Source: JALNZU01 sp964463695 (GTDB lineage: Bacteria; Bacteroidota; Bacteroidia; Bacteroidales; F082). From it: DNA of 64,000 nucleotides. The notes below the pieces were generated by a model. The model was not told where the DNA came from, ran no database searches, and saw nothing but the letters and a program-made list of their open reading frames with translations. The stretch spans positions 36,411-100,410 of the forward strand of contig CAYXCZ010000014.1 in NCBI GenBank assembly GCA_964463695.1, in the 5' to 3' direction. The position numbers and the translations under genes are program-made. Of the stretch, positions 34,141-44,081 are shown piece by piece (the first letter of the stretch is position 1; every line of letters starts with the position of its first letter).

Positions 34141-36144
34141 ATGAAAAATCTGATAATTTTTTTGAGTGTAGTTCTGTTATCTATCTCAACATTCGCTCAA
34201 AAGAACAGCAACAACGCCGTTTTAATGACCATCGGTGATGAAAAAGTTACTTCTAAAGCATTTATGGACGTTTTCACCAAAAATAATGTTCAAAATGAAG
34301 TAATTGATAAAAAGTCACTTGAAGAATATCTCGACTTGTACATCAATTTTAAATTAAAAGTGAAAGAAGCTGAAAGTTTAAAAATGGATACGAATAAGGC
34401 ATTCATTGATGAGCTTGACGGTTACAGAAAACAGCTTGCCAAACCTTATTTTACTGATGAATCAGTGAGTGAGGCATTGCTTAAAGAAGCTTATGACCGC
34501 AAAAAAGAAGATATCAGAGCCAGTCATATTTTGCTTATGCTGGATAAAAATGCGGCCCCCAAAGATACACTTGAAGTTTACAACAGAATTCAGAAGATCA
34601 GAGAACGTCTGATTAATGGTGAAGATTTTGCAACAGTTGCTGCTGAAACATCTGAAGATCCTTCAGCCCGTGACAGGGAGGCTATTGCAAATCAAAGGAG
34701 TTTCAGACCAGGAAACAAAGGCGACCTAGGATATTTTTCAGTATTTGATATGGTATATCCTTTTGAAACAGGCGCTTATACTACTCCTGTTGGTCAAGTG
34801 TCAGTTCCTCTCCGTTCTGAGTTCGGTTATCACCTAATTAAAGTTACCGAAAAAACACCGGCAAGCGGACTTATCGAGGCTGCTCATATTTATATCAGCG
34901 TAAACCCAGATGCAAAAGCAGAAGAAATTGCTGAAAAAGCTGAGAAAGCCGAATTTATCTATGAGAAAATCCTTGATGGACTAAGCTTTGAAACTGCCGT
35001 AAAAGAATATTCCGACGATCGTGGTTCAGCTTCCAGAGATGGTTTACTCACAAAGTTTGCCGTAAACAGAATCGTTCCTGAATTTGTTTCAGCGATAAAA
35101 AAAATGGAACCGGGTCAAATTAGTGTTCCTATTCGTACTGTTTATGGTTTTCATATTATTAAACTAATCGGATCAGAAAAACCAGGGACATTTGAAGAAG
35201 AATCAGCTAAACTCAAGGAACGTCTCAGCAAAGATTCCCGTTCTCAAAAGAGTGAAGAAGCTGTTATTCAACAGATTAAAGCTGATTCAAAATTCAAGAC
35301 ATACGATAAAAACCTTCAGGCCTTTATGGCAAAAATGGATTCATCCCTTCTTCAGGGTAAGTTTTCAGACAGCGCTTTTGCTTTAACTAAAATGCCACTT
35401 TTTCAACTTGGGAAGGAGAAATATACTGACACCAAGTTTGCTTCCTTTATAGCCACAAAACAAACTGCACAACAAAATATGTCGGTTGAATCTTATGCCA
35501 CAAAGTTGTTCAATGATTTTGTTAAGGAATCTTGTCTTGCCTATGAAGATAGCCAACTCGAAAGGAAACACCCTGAGTTTGCATCTTTAATGAAAGAATA
35601 CCATGATGGCATCTTACTTTTTGATCTGATGGATAAAAAAGTGTGGACAAAAGCAATAAAAGACACAACTGGTTTAATTGCCTTCCACAATGGGCATGTT
35701 GCTGATTATAAATGGAATGAACGTGCCGATGCAACCATTTTCACAATAACAAACCAGGATGAAACAGCAGCTGTTGAAGCAATACTAAAGCAACTTAGTG
35801 ATGTAAAAGAAATTCGTACACGATTTGAAAGCGACAGCATCAAATCTGTGAGAATTCAACCAGGAAAATTTGAGAAAGGCGACAATAAATTTGTTGATGG
35901 AACAAATTGGAATATCGGTTTGCATGGTCCGATAACTGCTGATGCTGACAAAGCAACAATTTATGTAGTTGTAAATCAAGTTCTCCCTGTTCAAAATAAG
36001 GCGTTGGATGAAGCAAAGGGACTTATTACGTCCGACTATCAAAACTACCTCGAAAAAGAATGGGTGAAAGAATTGCGCGAAAAATATCCTGTTGCTGTCA
36101 ATAACAAGGTTTTTGAACAATTAAAAGTAACTTACATTAAATGA
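34141..36144 (+). CDS. Periplasmic peptidylprolyl isomerase with two parvulin domains
   Basis: The start is placed at ATG 34141 (MKNLIIFLSVVLLSISTFAQ), giving a clean signal peptide; an in-frame TTG six bases earlier is less likely. Two PpiC/rotamase domains are visible at about 120-240 (IRASHILLML, GDLGYFSVF, FGYHLIKV) and 245-350 (EAAHIYISVNP, GQISVPIRT, YGFHIIKLIG). The last 300 residues form a helical tail. Such proteins isomerise proline bonds and chaperone outer-membrane proteins in the periplasm. The stop overlaps the start of the next gene by 4 bases. Confidence 0.93.
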   Translation: MKNLIIFLSVVLLSISTFAQKNSNNAVLMTIGDEKVTSKAFMDVFTKNNVQNEVIDKKSLEEYLDLYINFKLKVKEAESLKMDTNKAFIDELDGYRKQLAKPYFTDESVSEALLKEAYDRKKEDIRASHILLMLDKNAAPKDTLEVYNRIQKIRERLINGEDFATVAAETSEDPSARDREAIANQRSFRPGNKGDLGYFSVFDMVYPFETGAYTTPVGQVSVPLRSEFGYHLIKVTEKTPASGLIEAAHIYISVNPDAKAEEIAEKAEKAEFIYEKILDGLSFETAVKEYSDDRGSASRDGLLTKFAVNRIVPEFVSAIKKMEPGQISVPIRTVYGFHIIKLIGSEKPGTFEEESAKLKERLSKDSRSQKSEEAVIQQIKADSKFKTYDKNLQAFMAKMDSSLLQGKFSDSAFALTKMPLFQLGKEKYTDTKFASFIATKQTAQQNMSVESYATKLFNDFVKESCLAYEDSQLERKHPEFASLMKEYHDGILLFDLMDKKVWTKAIKDTTGLIAFHNGHVADYKWNERADATIFTITNQDETAAVEAILKQLSDVKEIRTRFESDSIKSVRIQPGKFEKGDNKFVDGTNWNIGLHGPITADADKATIYVVVNQVLPVQNKALDEAKGLITSDYQNYLEKEWVKELREKYPVAVNNKVFEQLKVTYIK

Positions 36145-36992
36145 GATTAAAACTGTCCTTTTTACTGCTGCTGAGTGTGCTCATATTCAGTAGTTGTGAT
36201 CCGTCAGCCAATCATGATCGGGGCACAGTAGTTGCTGAAATTTATGACAACTATCTGTATAGCAACGATATGCTTGGAGTTGTACCTGCCGGAACACCAA
36301 AAAAGGACAGTATCTTTCTCGTAAAGAATTATATTGATAGCTGGATTCGGAAACAGTTGCTCATTCGGCAGGCTGAACGAAACCTTACGCCTAAACAACG
36401 TGATTTCAGTTCAAAGCTTGAGGATTACAAAAACTCACTGTTGACTTATGCCTACGAAGCAGAATTGATCAAGCAAAAACTTGATACGATTGTAACTGAA
36501 ACTGAAATTTCGACCTATTATTTATTGAATAAATCCAGTTTTCAGCTAAGGTACAACATTGTGAAGGCGGTCTATGTTGTTCTAAACGAGGACTCTAAAG
36601 AACTTAAGCGCTTCCGTAATCTGTTGTCAAACAAAGACACTGTTATGTCAAACACAATCGATTTTCTGGCGAAACAGCATGCTCTTTCTTATTACATTGG
36701 TGACGAGATATGGATTCGTTTTGACGATTTGCTGCAGCAGATTCCAATTGAAACTTACAATCAGGAACTATTTCTGAAAAACAATTCATACCTTGAGATA
36801 AAAGATAAACCATTTGTCTATCTCATTCGTTTTAAGGATTATAAGATAAGTGAAAGCATTTCACCACTTGAGATGGAAACAGAAAACATACGCAATATCA
36901 TCATCAATAAACGAAAACAGTCCTTTCTGCGTTCCATGCATGAAGAACTTTATTCCAAAGCCCTCAGGGAAGAAGAATTCGAGATCTATTGA
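36141..36992 (+). CDS. SurA-like chaperone lipoprotein without a clear PPIase core
   Basis: A 283-residue lipoprotein with lipobox LIFSSCDPS. Its helical body (VKNYIDSWIRKQLLIRQAERN, LEDYKNSLLTYAYEAELIKQK, cited in parts) resembles the N-terminal chaperone module of PpiC/SurA proteins. It ends with a helix like the C-terminal SurA segment (MEMTENIRNIIINKRK-like). The central region lacks a recognisable parvulin signature. It is flanked by two true PPIase genes with ATGA-type overlap upstream, so it probably acts with them in outer-membrane protein folding. The function is inferred from context. Confidence 0.75.
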   Translation: MRLKLSFLLLLSVLIFSSCDPSANHDRGTVVAEIYDNYLYSNDMLGVVPAGTPKKDSIFLVKNYIDSWIRKQLLIRQAERNLTPKQRDFSSKLEDYKNSLLTYAYEAELIKQKLDTIVTETEISTYYLLNKSSFQLRYNIVKAVYVVLNEDSKELKRFRNLLSNKDTVMSNTIDFLAKQHALSYYIGDEIWIRFDDLLQQIPIETYNQELFLKNNSYLEIKDKPFVYLIRFKDYKISESISPLEMETENIRNIIINKRKQSFLRSMHEELYSKALREEEFEIY

Positions 36993-37039
36993 ACATTAAC
37001 AAACTTACAATGAATCTTACTAATCATCAAACAATAAGA

Positions 37040-38395
37040 ATGAAGCATTTTCAATTAAAGGTAATTGCTTTCGTTGCATTTATCTTTTTAACAATTCCCG
37101 TAATTGCGCAGCAAGCTGCTGTTATTGACCAGGTTGTAGCCGTTGTTGGTAACAATGTTATACTTCAATCCGATATCGAAAATCAGTACATACAAACACG
37201 TCTTCAAAAAGGTGTCAGTGGAAGCGCCAAGGATATCCGCTGCAAGATACTGGAAGACATGCTGTTTCAGAAACTACTGTTGAATCAGGCTGAACTTGAT
37301 AGTATCACTGTAACCGATGATCAGGTTGAACAGGAAATGGAGCGACGACTTCGCTATTTCATCAATGAATTGGGCTCTCAGGAAAAACTGGAAGCTTATT
37401 ACAACAAATCTGTTTCGGAGATCAAGAACGAATTACGCCGAATGGTTAAGGATCAAATTCTTGGTCAAAAAGTTCAAGACGAAATTATGACAACTGTTGT
37501 TGTAACACCACAAGAGGTTAGAACTTTTTTCAAAAATATGTCAAAAGACAGCATTCCGATGGTGCCCGCTGAATATGAAATAGCTCAGATTGTAAAAAAT
37601 CCACCGATAAGTGTTGATGAAAAGCTGGCAGTGAAAGAACGTCTAAATGAAATGCGTAAACGTATTTTGGCTGGTGAACGATTTTCTACGCTTGCAGTGC
37701 TTTACTCTGAAGATCCAGGATCAGCTCGAAAAGGAGGTGAATTGGGATTTTATGGAAGAGGTGAGTTATATCCTGAATTTGAGGCTGTTGCATTTAAATT
37801 GCGTGAAGGTGAAATAAGTGAAATCGTTGAAACAGAAGCAGGTTTCCATATCATACAAATGATTGAACGACGTGGAGATTATATCAATGTCCGTCATATC
37901 CTCTTAATGACAAAAGTGAGCCCTCTTGCTTTGGAGAAAGCAAAAAACCAGCTCGATTCTATTGCCCTTCTCATACGTACTGATTCATTGAAATTTGAAG
38001 CAGCTGTTGAAAAGTTTTCTGAAGATGCAAACAAAGCAAACGGTGGCATGTTGCTGAATCCATATACAGCCGGTATTCGATTTGAAGCAGAGATGCTTGA
38101 TCCTCAGGTTTCTTTTGTTATAGATAAACTCCAGATCGGAGAACTGAGCGAGTCTGTTCCAATGAAAACTGAGGATGGAAAAGATGCATACCGTCTTCTC
38201 AAACTTATCGTTAAAACCAGTCCCCACCAGGCAAATCTTAAAGATGATTACAACAGAATTCAGGAATGGGCACTGCAGGAAAAAAAACAGAAAGCAGTAG
38301 AAAATTGGATTCGTAATAAGTCGAAAAATGCTTTTGTTGATGTACATCCCGATTTTAAGGCCTGTACTTTTGAGTTTAACTGGAAAACTGAGTAG
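37040..38395 (+). CDS. SurA-type periplasmic peptidylprolyl isomerase
   Basis: The start is placed at 37040 (MKHFQLKVIAFVAF...IPVIAQ), the only one giving a normal signal peptide; ATG 37010 and TTG 36989 are upstream alternatives. The N-terminal SurA module (DQVVAVVGNNVILQSDIE) is followed by a good parvulin domain (EIAQIVKNPP, EDPGSARKGGELGFYGRGE, EAGFHIIQMIE) and a second, more degenerate one (INVRHILLMTK). This is the third gene of a foldase cluster. It should escort unfolded outer-membrane proteins through the periplasm. Confidence 0.93.
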   Translation: MKHFQLKVIAFVAFIFLTIPVIAQQAAVIDQVVAVVGNNVILQSDIENQYIQTRLQKGVSGSAKDIRCKILEDMLFQKLLLNQAELDSITVTDDQVEQEMERRLRYFINELGSQEKLEAYYNKSVSEIKNELRRMVKDQILGQKVQDEIMTTVVVTPQEVRTFFKNMSKDSIPMVPAEYEIAQIVKNPPISVDEKLAVKERLNEMRKRILAGERFSTLAVLYSEDPGSARKGGELGFYGRGELYPEFEAVAFKLREGEISEIVETEAGFHIIQMIERRGDYINVRHILLMTKVSPLALEKAKNQLDSIALLIRTDSLKFEAAVEKFSEDANKANGGMLLNPYTAGIRFEAEMLDPQVSFVIDKLQIGELSESVPMKTEDGKDAYRLLKLIVKTSPHQANLKDDYNRIQEWALQEKKQKAVENWIRNKSKNAFVDVHPDFKACTFEFNWKTE

Positions 38396-38449
38396 GTTAG
38401 TGAACTCCTATTCTTATTGTTGCTTATTATTAAAAGAAAAAAAATTCAA

Positions 38450-39415
38450 ATGATATCATATCACTCTGACGTTGAAGCTGCCAAGGCTATGCAAGCCAAA
38501 TATGAGGTTCTGAAAAAGGAAATCGCAAAAGTGATTGTTGGCCAGGATGAAGTTATTCATCAGACTCTTATCGCCATCTTCAGCAAAGGACACGTTTTGT
38601 TAGTTGGAGTTCCAGGACTTGCCAAAACATTGTTAGTCAATACTATAGGAAAAGTACTTGGACTCTCCTACAGTAGAATTCAGTTTACACCTGATTTAAT
38701 GCCTTCCGATATCATAGGAACAGAAATCCTGGATGAAGGAAGAAAGTTCCGGTTTATCAAAGGACCTGTTTTTGCTAATATTGTGCTAGCCGATGAAATA
38801 AACCGCACACCTCCGAAAACGCAGGCAGCTTTGCTGGAGGCGATGCAGGAAAAGAATATCACGGTTGCCGGACAAACACATCGTTTGCAAGAACCATTTT
38901 TTGTTTTGGCCACACAAAACCCTATCGAACAAGAAGGTACCTATCCCCTTCCTGAGGCTCAGCTTGACAGATTTATGTTTAATCTTTGGCTTGATTATCC
39001 AAGTTTCGATGAGGAAATCGCTGTTGTAAAAAACACAACAGTGCTGAACGACGTTCAGCCAGAGTCGGTTCTTTCTTCCGAAGAGATTAGTTTTTTCCAG
39101 CAGCTGGTAAGAAAAGTACCAGTAGCCGACAATGTATTGGAGTATGCTGTAAACCTTGTCTCAAAAACCAGGCCCAACACAAGTCGCTCTCATGAGTGGA
39201 CAAATAAATATATTAGCTGGGGTGCAGGACCACGCGCATCTCAATATCTTATTATTGGGGCAAAATGTAATGCACTTCTCAAAGGCAAGTTTTCACCCGA
39301 TATTGAAGATGTAAAATCAGTTGCTCTACCAATATTGCGTCACAGGCTTGTAAGAAATTATACAGCCGAAGCTGAAGGAATAAGCATGGAGCAAATCATT
39401 GGAAAATTGCTGTAA
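38450..39415 (+). CDS. MoxR-family AAA+ ATPase
   Basis: Start at ATG 38450 (MISYHSDVEAAKAM); an in-frame TTG 33 bases upstream is not supported. Walker A is GVPGLAKT near residue 54, Walker B is VLADEINRTPPKTQAALLEAMQE (core LADEINRTPP), sensor 1 is FFVLATQNPIEQEGTYPLPEAQLDR (core ATQNPIEQEG), and the C-terminal lid is present. MoxR ATPases act as chaperones in assembly or activation, usually beside DUF58 and VWA-domain genes. No such partners follow here; the next gene is an efflux adaptor. Confidence 0.94.
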   Translation: MISYHSDVEAAKAMQAKYEVLKKEIAKVIVGQDEVIHQTLIAIFSKGHVLLVGVPGLAKTLLVNTIGKVLGLSYSRIQFTPDLMPSDIIGTEILDEGRKFRFIKGPVFANIVLADEINRTPPKTQAALLEAMQEKNITVAGQTHRLQEPFFVLATQNPIEQEGTYPLPEAQLDRFMFNLWLDYPSFDEEIAVVKNTTVLNDVQPESVLSSEEISFFQQLVRKVPVADNVLEYAVNLVSKTRPNTSRSHEWTNKYISWGAGPRASQYLIIGAKCNALLKGKFSPDIEDVKSVALPILRHRLVRNYTAEAEGISMEQIIGKLL

Positions 39416-39462
39416 TTGTATGATTTTTAAGATATTACATATTAACATATTATGCTGAACTT

Positions 39463-40899
39463 ATGAAAGACAACCGAAAAATTTACATTTCTGTCGGTGC
39501 GATTCTCGCTGTTATTGCATTGGTATGGTATTTCACTCAAACAGGAAAAGAAGAATCAATAGTGATTGAATCTCCTGTAAAGAAAGGTCTTTTTACAATT
39601 AGCGTTACTACAACAGGGGAGCTTGAAGCCAGAAGTTCAGAGATGATCTACGGTCCCTCTCCTACTTCTTTGCGTGATGCAAGAATCTGGCAGCTCAAAA
39701 TTGACGACATCATCCCTGATGGTACTATTGTTGACTCAGGAAATTATGTGGCTCAACTTGACCGTTCTGAGTTAACGAATAAAATCAAGGATCAACAAAT
39801 TGAAATTGAGCAATTTCAAAATAACTTCATCAAAACACAACTTGATACAACTATGGATTTGCGTGCTGCCAGAAATGAGCTGGTGAATCTAAAGTACGCT
39901 ATGGAAGAAGCTCAGATTGCTGTTGATCAATCGATATACGAACCACCTGCAACTCAGCGTCAGGTTCAAATTGAGCTGGATAGAGCTCAAAGATCACATG
40001 ATCAAGCTGTTAGAAACTACTCACTCAAGTACGAGAAAGCTGTTGCAAATATGTCGGAGGTTTCAACTGCTCTAAAAAAGAAACAAACAGAGTTTCAGAA
40101 ATTTATTGAATTAAGTGAAGAGTTCACCATTCATGCTCCAAAAGCAGGCATGGTTATTTATCAACGCGACTGGGATGGTAAAAAACGTGGAGCAGGTGCA
40201 AGTATCAGCAGTTGGGAAAATGTTGTGGCCACATTGCCAAACCTGCGTGAGATGATTACAAAAACGTATGTGAATGAAGTGGATATCTCAAAAGTAAAAG
40301 TAGGTCAACGTGTTGAGATTGGCGTGGATGCTTTTCCTGAAAAGAAATTTACTGGTCAGGTGCTTGAGGTAGCGAATATTGGAGAACAACTGCGCAGTTC
40401 CAACGCAAAAGTATTTGAGGTGAAAATCGAAGTTAACGAGTTTGACTCAATCGTTCGCCCGGCTATGACAACAAAAAATGTTATCATAACGGATGAACTT
40501 ACTGATATGCTGTATATTCCTCTTGAAGCGATTCATGGTTTAGACAGCATGCAATATGTATTCACTGGTAACCGCAGGCAGCAGGTTATACCCGGCAAAT
40601 CAAATGAAAATGAGATTATTATAAGAGCAGGTCTTAAGGAAAACGATATGGTTCGATTAGTTCCGCCAGATGATGTTTCGGGTTTTAAACTTGAAATGCT
40701 CGACCAAGCCTCACTTGATAAAATTACAGAAGAAGATGCATTGAAGCAGGCAGAAATTGCCAAAGCTGCCGCAGCTAAAGAAGCAGAGCGTCAGGAAATG
40801 ATGCAGCAAAGAATGCAGCAATCTGGTGAAAACGGCCAGTCAGCAAAAGGTGGCACAGGCCGTAAACAAGGAGGAGGTTCTCAAAGGAGATCCAGATAA
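39463..40899 (+). CDS. HlyD/MacA-like periplasmic adaptor protein
   Basis: A 478-residue membrane-fusion protein. It has an N-terminal anchor (YISVGAILAVIALVWYF), a split lipoyl domain (TTTGELEARSS and FTIHAPKAGMVIYQRDW), a coiled-coil hairpin at about 105-225, and a beta-barrel (YVNEVDISKVKVGQRVEIGVDAFP, core VKVGQRVEIGVD). The last 50 residues are Gln/Gly/Lys-rich low complexity. It joins an inner-membrane exporter to an outer-membrane channel. Its stop shares one base with the start of the permease gene, so the two are co-translated. Confidence 0.93.
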   Translation: MKDNRKIYISVGAILAVIALVWYFTQTGKEESIVIESPVKKGLFTISVTTTGELEARSSEMIYGPSPTSLRDARIWQLKIDDIIPDGTIVDSGNYVAQLDRSELTNKIKDQQIEIEQFQNNFIKTQLDTTMDLRAARNELVNLKYAMEEAQIAVDQSIYEPPATQRQVQIELDRAQRSHDQAVRNYSLKYEKAVANMSEVSTALKKKQTEFQKFIELSEEFTIHAPKAGMVIYQRDWDGKKRGAGASISSWENVVATLPNLREMITKTYVNEVDISKVKVGQRVEIGVDAFPEKKFTGQVLEVANIGEQLRSSNAKVFEVKIEVNEFDSIVRPAMTTKNVIITDELTDMLYIPLEAIHGLDSMQYVFTGNRRQQVIPGKSNENEIIIRAGLKENDMVRLVPPDDVSGFKLEMLDQASLDKITEEDALKQAEIAKAAAAKEAERQEMMQQRMQQSGENGQSAKGGTGRKQGGGSQRRSR

Positions 40900-42269
40900 T
40901 GAAAACAGAACGCTATTGGGAAATCTTACAGGTTGCTTTGGAAGCCGTTTTTGCAAACCGTTCCAGGTCAATACTTACCGCTCTTGGAATCATTTTCGGA
41001 GTTGCTGCTGTTATTGCTATGATGGCTATCGGTAATGGTGCGCGTCAGGAGATTTTGGAACAGATAAAGATGGTTGGCGTTAATAACATTATTGTAAGCG
41101 CAAAAGTTGAAAAAGCCAGATCTTCGGATGACGATTCCGAAGATGAAGGTAAAACAGAAAGCAAGAAATTTTCTCCTGGTCTTACTTTACTCGATGCTCA
41201 TGGCATAAAAAGTATCATTCCAACTGTGGAACGAATCAGTCCTGAAGTATCTTACGAAACAAATATCATAAAAGATGGGATTCGTCAACAGGCTAAATTA
41301 AAAGGAGTTACAACAGATTTCTTTCAGGTTTTCAGCATGTCACTCGAATCAGGAACAATGTTCAATAAAGAACAATTGGAAGATGGAAGTCCGGTATGTA
41401 TCATTGGTCCGGGAGTAAAAACACGATTTTTTGCATTGGAGGATCCTATTGGCAAGCAAATTAAATGTGGAAATATCTGGCTAAAAGTGGTTGGTGTGCT
41501 CGAAAAGCGGCTGACTGGAAATCCTAAAACAGAAAATATTGGTGTGTCCGACTATGATGATCACATTTATGCTCCTATTCAGACTGTTTTACTTCGCTTC
41601 AAAGACCGCTCATTAATAAATGCAGGTTCAGTTGCCGGAGGAAGCAATACGGTGATTTTTTCTGGTAACAGCATGATGTCGTTTAGCAATGAAAGCAGCG
41701 AAGATGAGAGCACAAATTACCATCAGCTCGATCGAATAGTTGTACAGGTAAACGACAGCGAAAATCTCAGTTCAACAACTAAAATCCTCACTCAGATGTT
41801 AAAACGACGCCACCTGGGTGTTGAGGATTTTGAAATAACTGTACCTGAACTTCTTTTGAAACAAGAGCAGCGGACAAAAGACATTTTTAACATCGTACTC
41901 GGTGCTATTGCAGGTATCTCCTTGCTGGTTGGCGGAATAGGCATTATGAATATTATGCTCGCTTCGGTTATGGAGCGTATACGAGAGATTGGGGTGCGCA
42001 GATCGATTGGGGCAACACAAAATGACATCATATTTCAATTTTTAGCAGAAGCAACTCTTATCAGCATCAGTGGCGGATTGATTGGTATTCTGTTGGGATT
42101 AATTATGGCTAAAGTAATTATGGAAACTACTGAAATACTTACCATTGTGAGTCTCTCTTCCATCATTATTTCATTTGGTGTAGCTGCCACAGTTGGTATC
42201 GTTTTTGGCTACCTTCCAGCACGAAAAGCAGCCGATCAGGACCCTGTTGAATCGCTGCGACACGATTAA
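40899..42269 (+). CDS. MacB/FtsX-type ABC transporter permease
   Basis: The 456-residue protein has one N-terminal transmembrane helix (RSILTALGIIFGVAAVIAMMAIGNGAR, core LGIIFGVAAVIAM), a MacB periplasmic core domain, and three C-terminal helices of the FtsX fold. The MERIREIGVRRSIGAT loop and PARKAADQDPVESLRHD terminus are typical. It contains an acidic insert (SSDDDSEDEGKTESKK) in the periplasmic part. No ABC ATPase domain or separate ATPase gene is adjacent, although the MacB type needs one. With the adaptor it should export a peptide, lipid or drug-like substrate. Confidence 0.92.
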   Translation: MKTERYWEILQVALEAVFANRSRSILTALGIIFGVAAVIAMMAIGNGARQEILEQIKMVGVNNIIVSAKVEKARSSDDDSEDEGKTESKKFSPGLTLLDAHGIKSIIPTVERISPEVSYETNIIKDGIRQQAKLKGVTTDFFQVFSMSLESGTMFNKEQLEDGSPVCIIGPGVKTRFFALEDPIGKQIKCGNIWLKVVGVLEKRLTGNPKTENIGVSDYDDHIYAPIQTVLLRFKDRSLINAGSVAGGSNTVIFSGNSMMSFSNESSEDESTNYHQLDRIVVQVNDSENLSSTTKILTQMLKRRHLGVEDFEITVPELLLKQEQRTKDIFNIVLGAIAGISLLVGGIGIMNIMLASVMERIREIGVRRSIGATQNDIIFQFLAEATLISISGGLIGILLGLIMAKVIMETTEILTIVSLSSIIISFGVAATVGIVFGYLPARKAADQDPVESLRHD

Positions 42270-42352
42270 AATAATTGAAATTTCTTTCAGTAATTCTTCT
42301 GATACTTCTGATTACTTTATAAGAAATTGATAGTAAGTATCAATTATTCAAT

Positions 42353-42360
42353 TAATTTTG
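42353..42360 (+). promoter_or_regulatory. Promoter -7 element TAATTTTG of the peroxiredoxin gene
   Basis: TAATTTTG fits TAnnTTTG and lies 41 bases before the peroxiredoxin ATG. A TTGATA at 42327 is 23 bases upstream, slightly beyond the ideal -33 spacing. Confidence 0.5.
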
Positions 42361-42401
42361 CACTCAGAAAATTATTTAATATTCAATAAATTTGAACTTT
42401 T

Positions 42402-43031
42402 ATGGCAGTATTAGTTGGCAAGAAAGCCCCTTATTTTGAAGCAGATGCCGTTATTGACGGCGGTTTTGAAGAAAAATTCTCATTACAGCAGTATATTGGG
42501 AAGAAACATGTTATCTTTTTCTTTTATCCTTTGGATTTTACATTTGTTTGCCCTACCGAAATCATCGCGTTTCAGGATCGTATGGCAGAATTTGAAGATC
42601 GCAATGTAGCGGTTGTAGGTTGTTCAATCGATTCAAAGTTTTCACATTGGGCATGGGTTAATACACCGCGCGATAATGGTGGTATCCAAGGAGTTAAATA
42701 TCCTTTGGTATCTGATTTAACTAAAACCATCTCAACAAACTACGATGTTTTAGCAGGCGAGTTTGCTTATAACGATGATGGTGAAATGGAATTCAATGGT
42801 GATCCGGTTGCCTATCGCGGACTCTTCCTTATTGACAAACAAGGTGTAGTTCGACATCAAGTTGTGAATGACCTTCCATTGGGCAGAAGTATTGATGAAG
42901 CTCTTCGCATGATCGACGCTTTGCAACATTTTGAAGAAAACGGCGAAGTTTGTCCTGCAAACTGGAAGCAGGGTGATGAAGCCATGCTCGCAACACATGA
43001 AGGTGTGTCATCTTATTTGGCAAAACACTAA
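42402..43031 (+). CDS. Typical 2-Cys peroxiredoxin (AhpC/TSA family)
   Basis: A 209-residue thiol peroxidase reducing hydrogen peroxide and organic peroxides. The peroxidatic Cys is in DFTFVCPTEI near residue 50, and the resolving Cys is in GEVCPANW near 185. The catalytic Arg region (YRGLFLIDKQG) is present. The family length and the C-terminal YxxF-like tail (SYLAKH) are near normal. It is a single gene with its own promoter and a strong terminator. It is likely induced in oxidative stress, though no OxyR-type site was identified. Confidence 0.96.
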   Translation: MAVLVGKKAPYFEADAVIDGGFEEKFSLQQYIGKKHVIFFFYPLDFTFVCPTEIIAFQDRMAEFEDRNVAVVGCSIDSKFSHWAWVNTPRDNGGIQGVKYPLVSDLTKTISTNYDVLAGEFAYNDDGEMEFNGDPVAYRGLFLIDKQGVVRHQVVNDLPLGRSIDEALRMIDALQHFEENGEVCPANWKQGDEAMLATHEGVSSYLAKH

Positions 43032-43068
43032 AAACTGTTTATCTGGGTTTCTTCCCTTTAAAATTTTT

Positions 43069-43095
43069 AAAACCACCTCTAAAGGGTGGTTTTTT
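43069..43095 (+). terminator. Terminator of the peroxiredoxin gene
   Basis: AAAACCACC pairs with GGTGGTTTT (nine pairs) around a seven-base loop and is followed by T residues. It begins 38 bases past the stop. Confidence 0.9.
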
Positions 43096-43262
43096 ATTTA
43101 AATCTACATTGATTGATGTTGAGGATTATAAATCAAGATGATTTATAATAAATTGAATATTAATTATTTATACATTACTTTATTTACTCACGATTGATTA
43201 AAATAAACTCATTTATCAAAGATCAGTAGAAATAAGAAATGGCTACAATTTCTAAAACTATT

Positions 43263-44081
43263 CTAGAAAACCATCACTGCGCCAATTCCGGTTGCAGTTG
43301 GTGAAATGCGCAATCCTTTTTGTGGATGCCTGTAATAATAAAGGATTCCCCTTCCTATGAGATAACCTATGGCTGCACCTGCAAAAACGTCGGAAGGCCA
43401 ATGCGATCCGCTTGTCAACCTGCCGTATGATGTTAGTGCTGCTAAGCCATATAAGCCAGCTCCAAGCAAAGGTTTATCGTTGTAATAGCCTGCTAAAACT
43501 GTAGCCACAGCAAAAGCCCGCATTGCATGTCCGGAAGGAAAAGCATCAAATTCAAACGATTTAAATGGGCCATACCATTGTGTAGAAACAAACAACTGAT
43601 CAGGCCGCGGCCTATGACTAATATGTTTCATAACAAAAGCAGTACCTGCGCTTAACACAAATGCCTGAAAGCCAAGTAATGCAGCTTCCTTTGGTCGTTG
43701 AAGTGATTTCATGCTACCAAATCCATACATAAGCGCAAAAGATGGTAAAGCAACAATACCGTTGCCAAAAACACCTGTCCACTTCATTTTGTTTTCGCTG
43801 GCAGATGACTGACTGCCATTAAACCTTTGAAACAAGGTTTTATCGTTAAGGTATATTGTTGTAAAAGCAGCTCCTGCAAAGCCTGTCATTACCCATTCAT
43901 TCGTGTTGAACCTTGTGGGGGAGAAAGCAAAATGTTTAGAGGCAGGCACATATGATTTTAGGTAAGCCCTGTTTAAAGACACATAAGAATTTGTCTCAGG
44001 AGTTACATCTCCCTGACTTCTTACTGGTTGATGCAGGAGGCTGAAAACAATGAAAATCAGAACTATGACAAAGGATTTCAT
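43263..44081 (-). CDS. PAP2-family membrane phosphatase
   Basis: A 272-residue protein with a signal peptide and several hydrophobic segments. The acid-phosphatase motifs are KHISHRPRPD, FPSGHAMRAFA and YGRLTSGSHWPSDV, the last with Gly where Ser is common. Family members remove phosphate from lipids such as undecaprenyl pyrophosphate or phosphatidic acid, or from lipid A. The start overlaps the stop of mazG by 4 bases. The two products share no obvious pathway, so the linkage may just be operon packing. Confidence 0.9.
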   Translation of the reverse strand: MKSFVIVLIFIVFSLLHQPVRSQGDVTPETNSYVSLNRAYLKSYVPASKHFAFSPTRFNTNEWVMTGFAGAAFTTIYLNDKTLFQRFNGSQSSASENKMKWTGVFGNGIVALPSFALMYGFGSMKSLQRPKEAALLGFQAFVLSAGTAFVMKHISHRPRPDQLFVSTQWYGPFKSFEFDAFPSGHAMRAFAVATVLAGYYNDKPLLGAGLYGLAALTSYGRLTSGSHWPSDVFAGAAIGYLIGRGILYYYRHPQKGLRISPTATGIGAVMVF

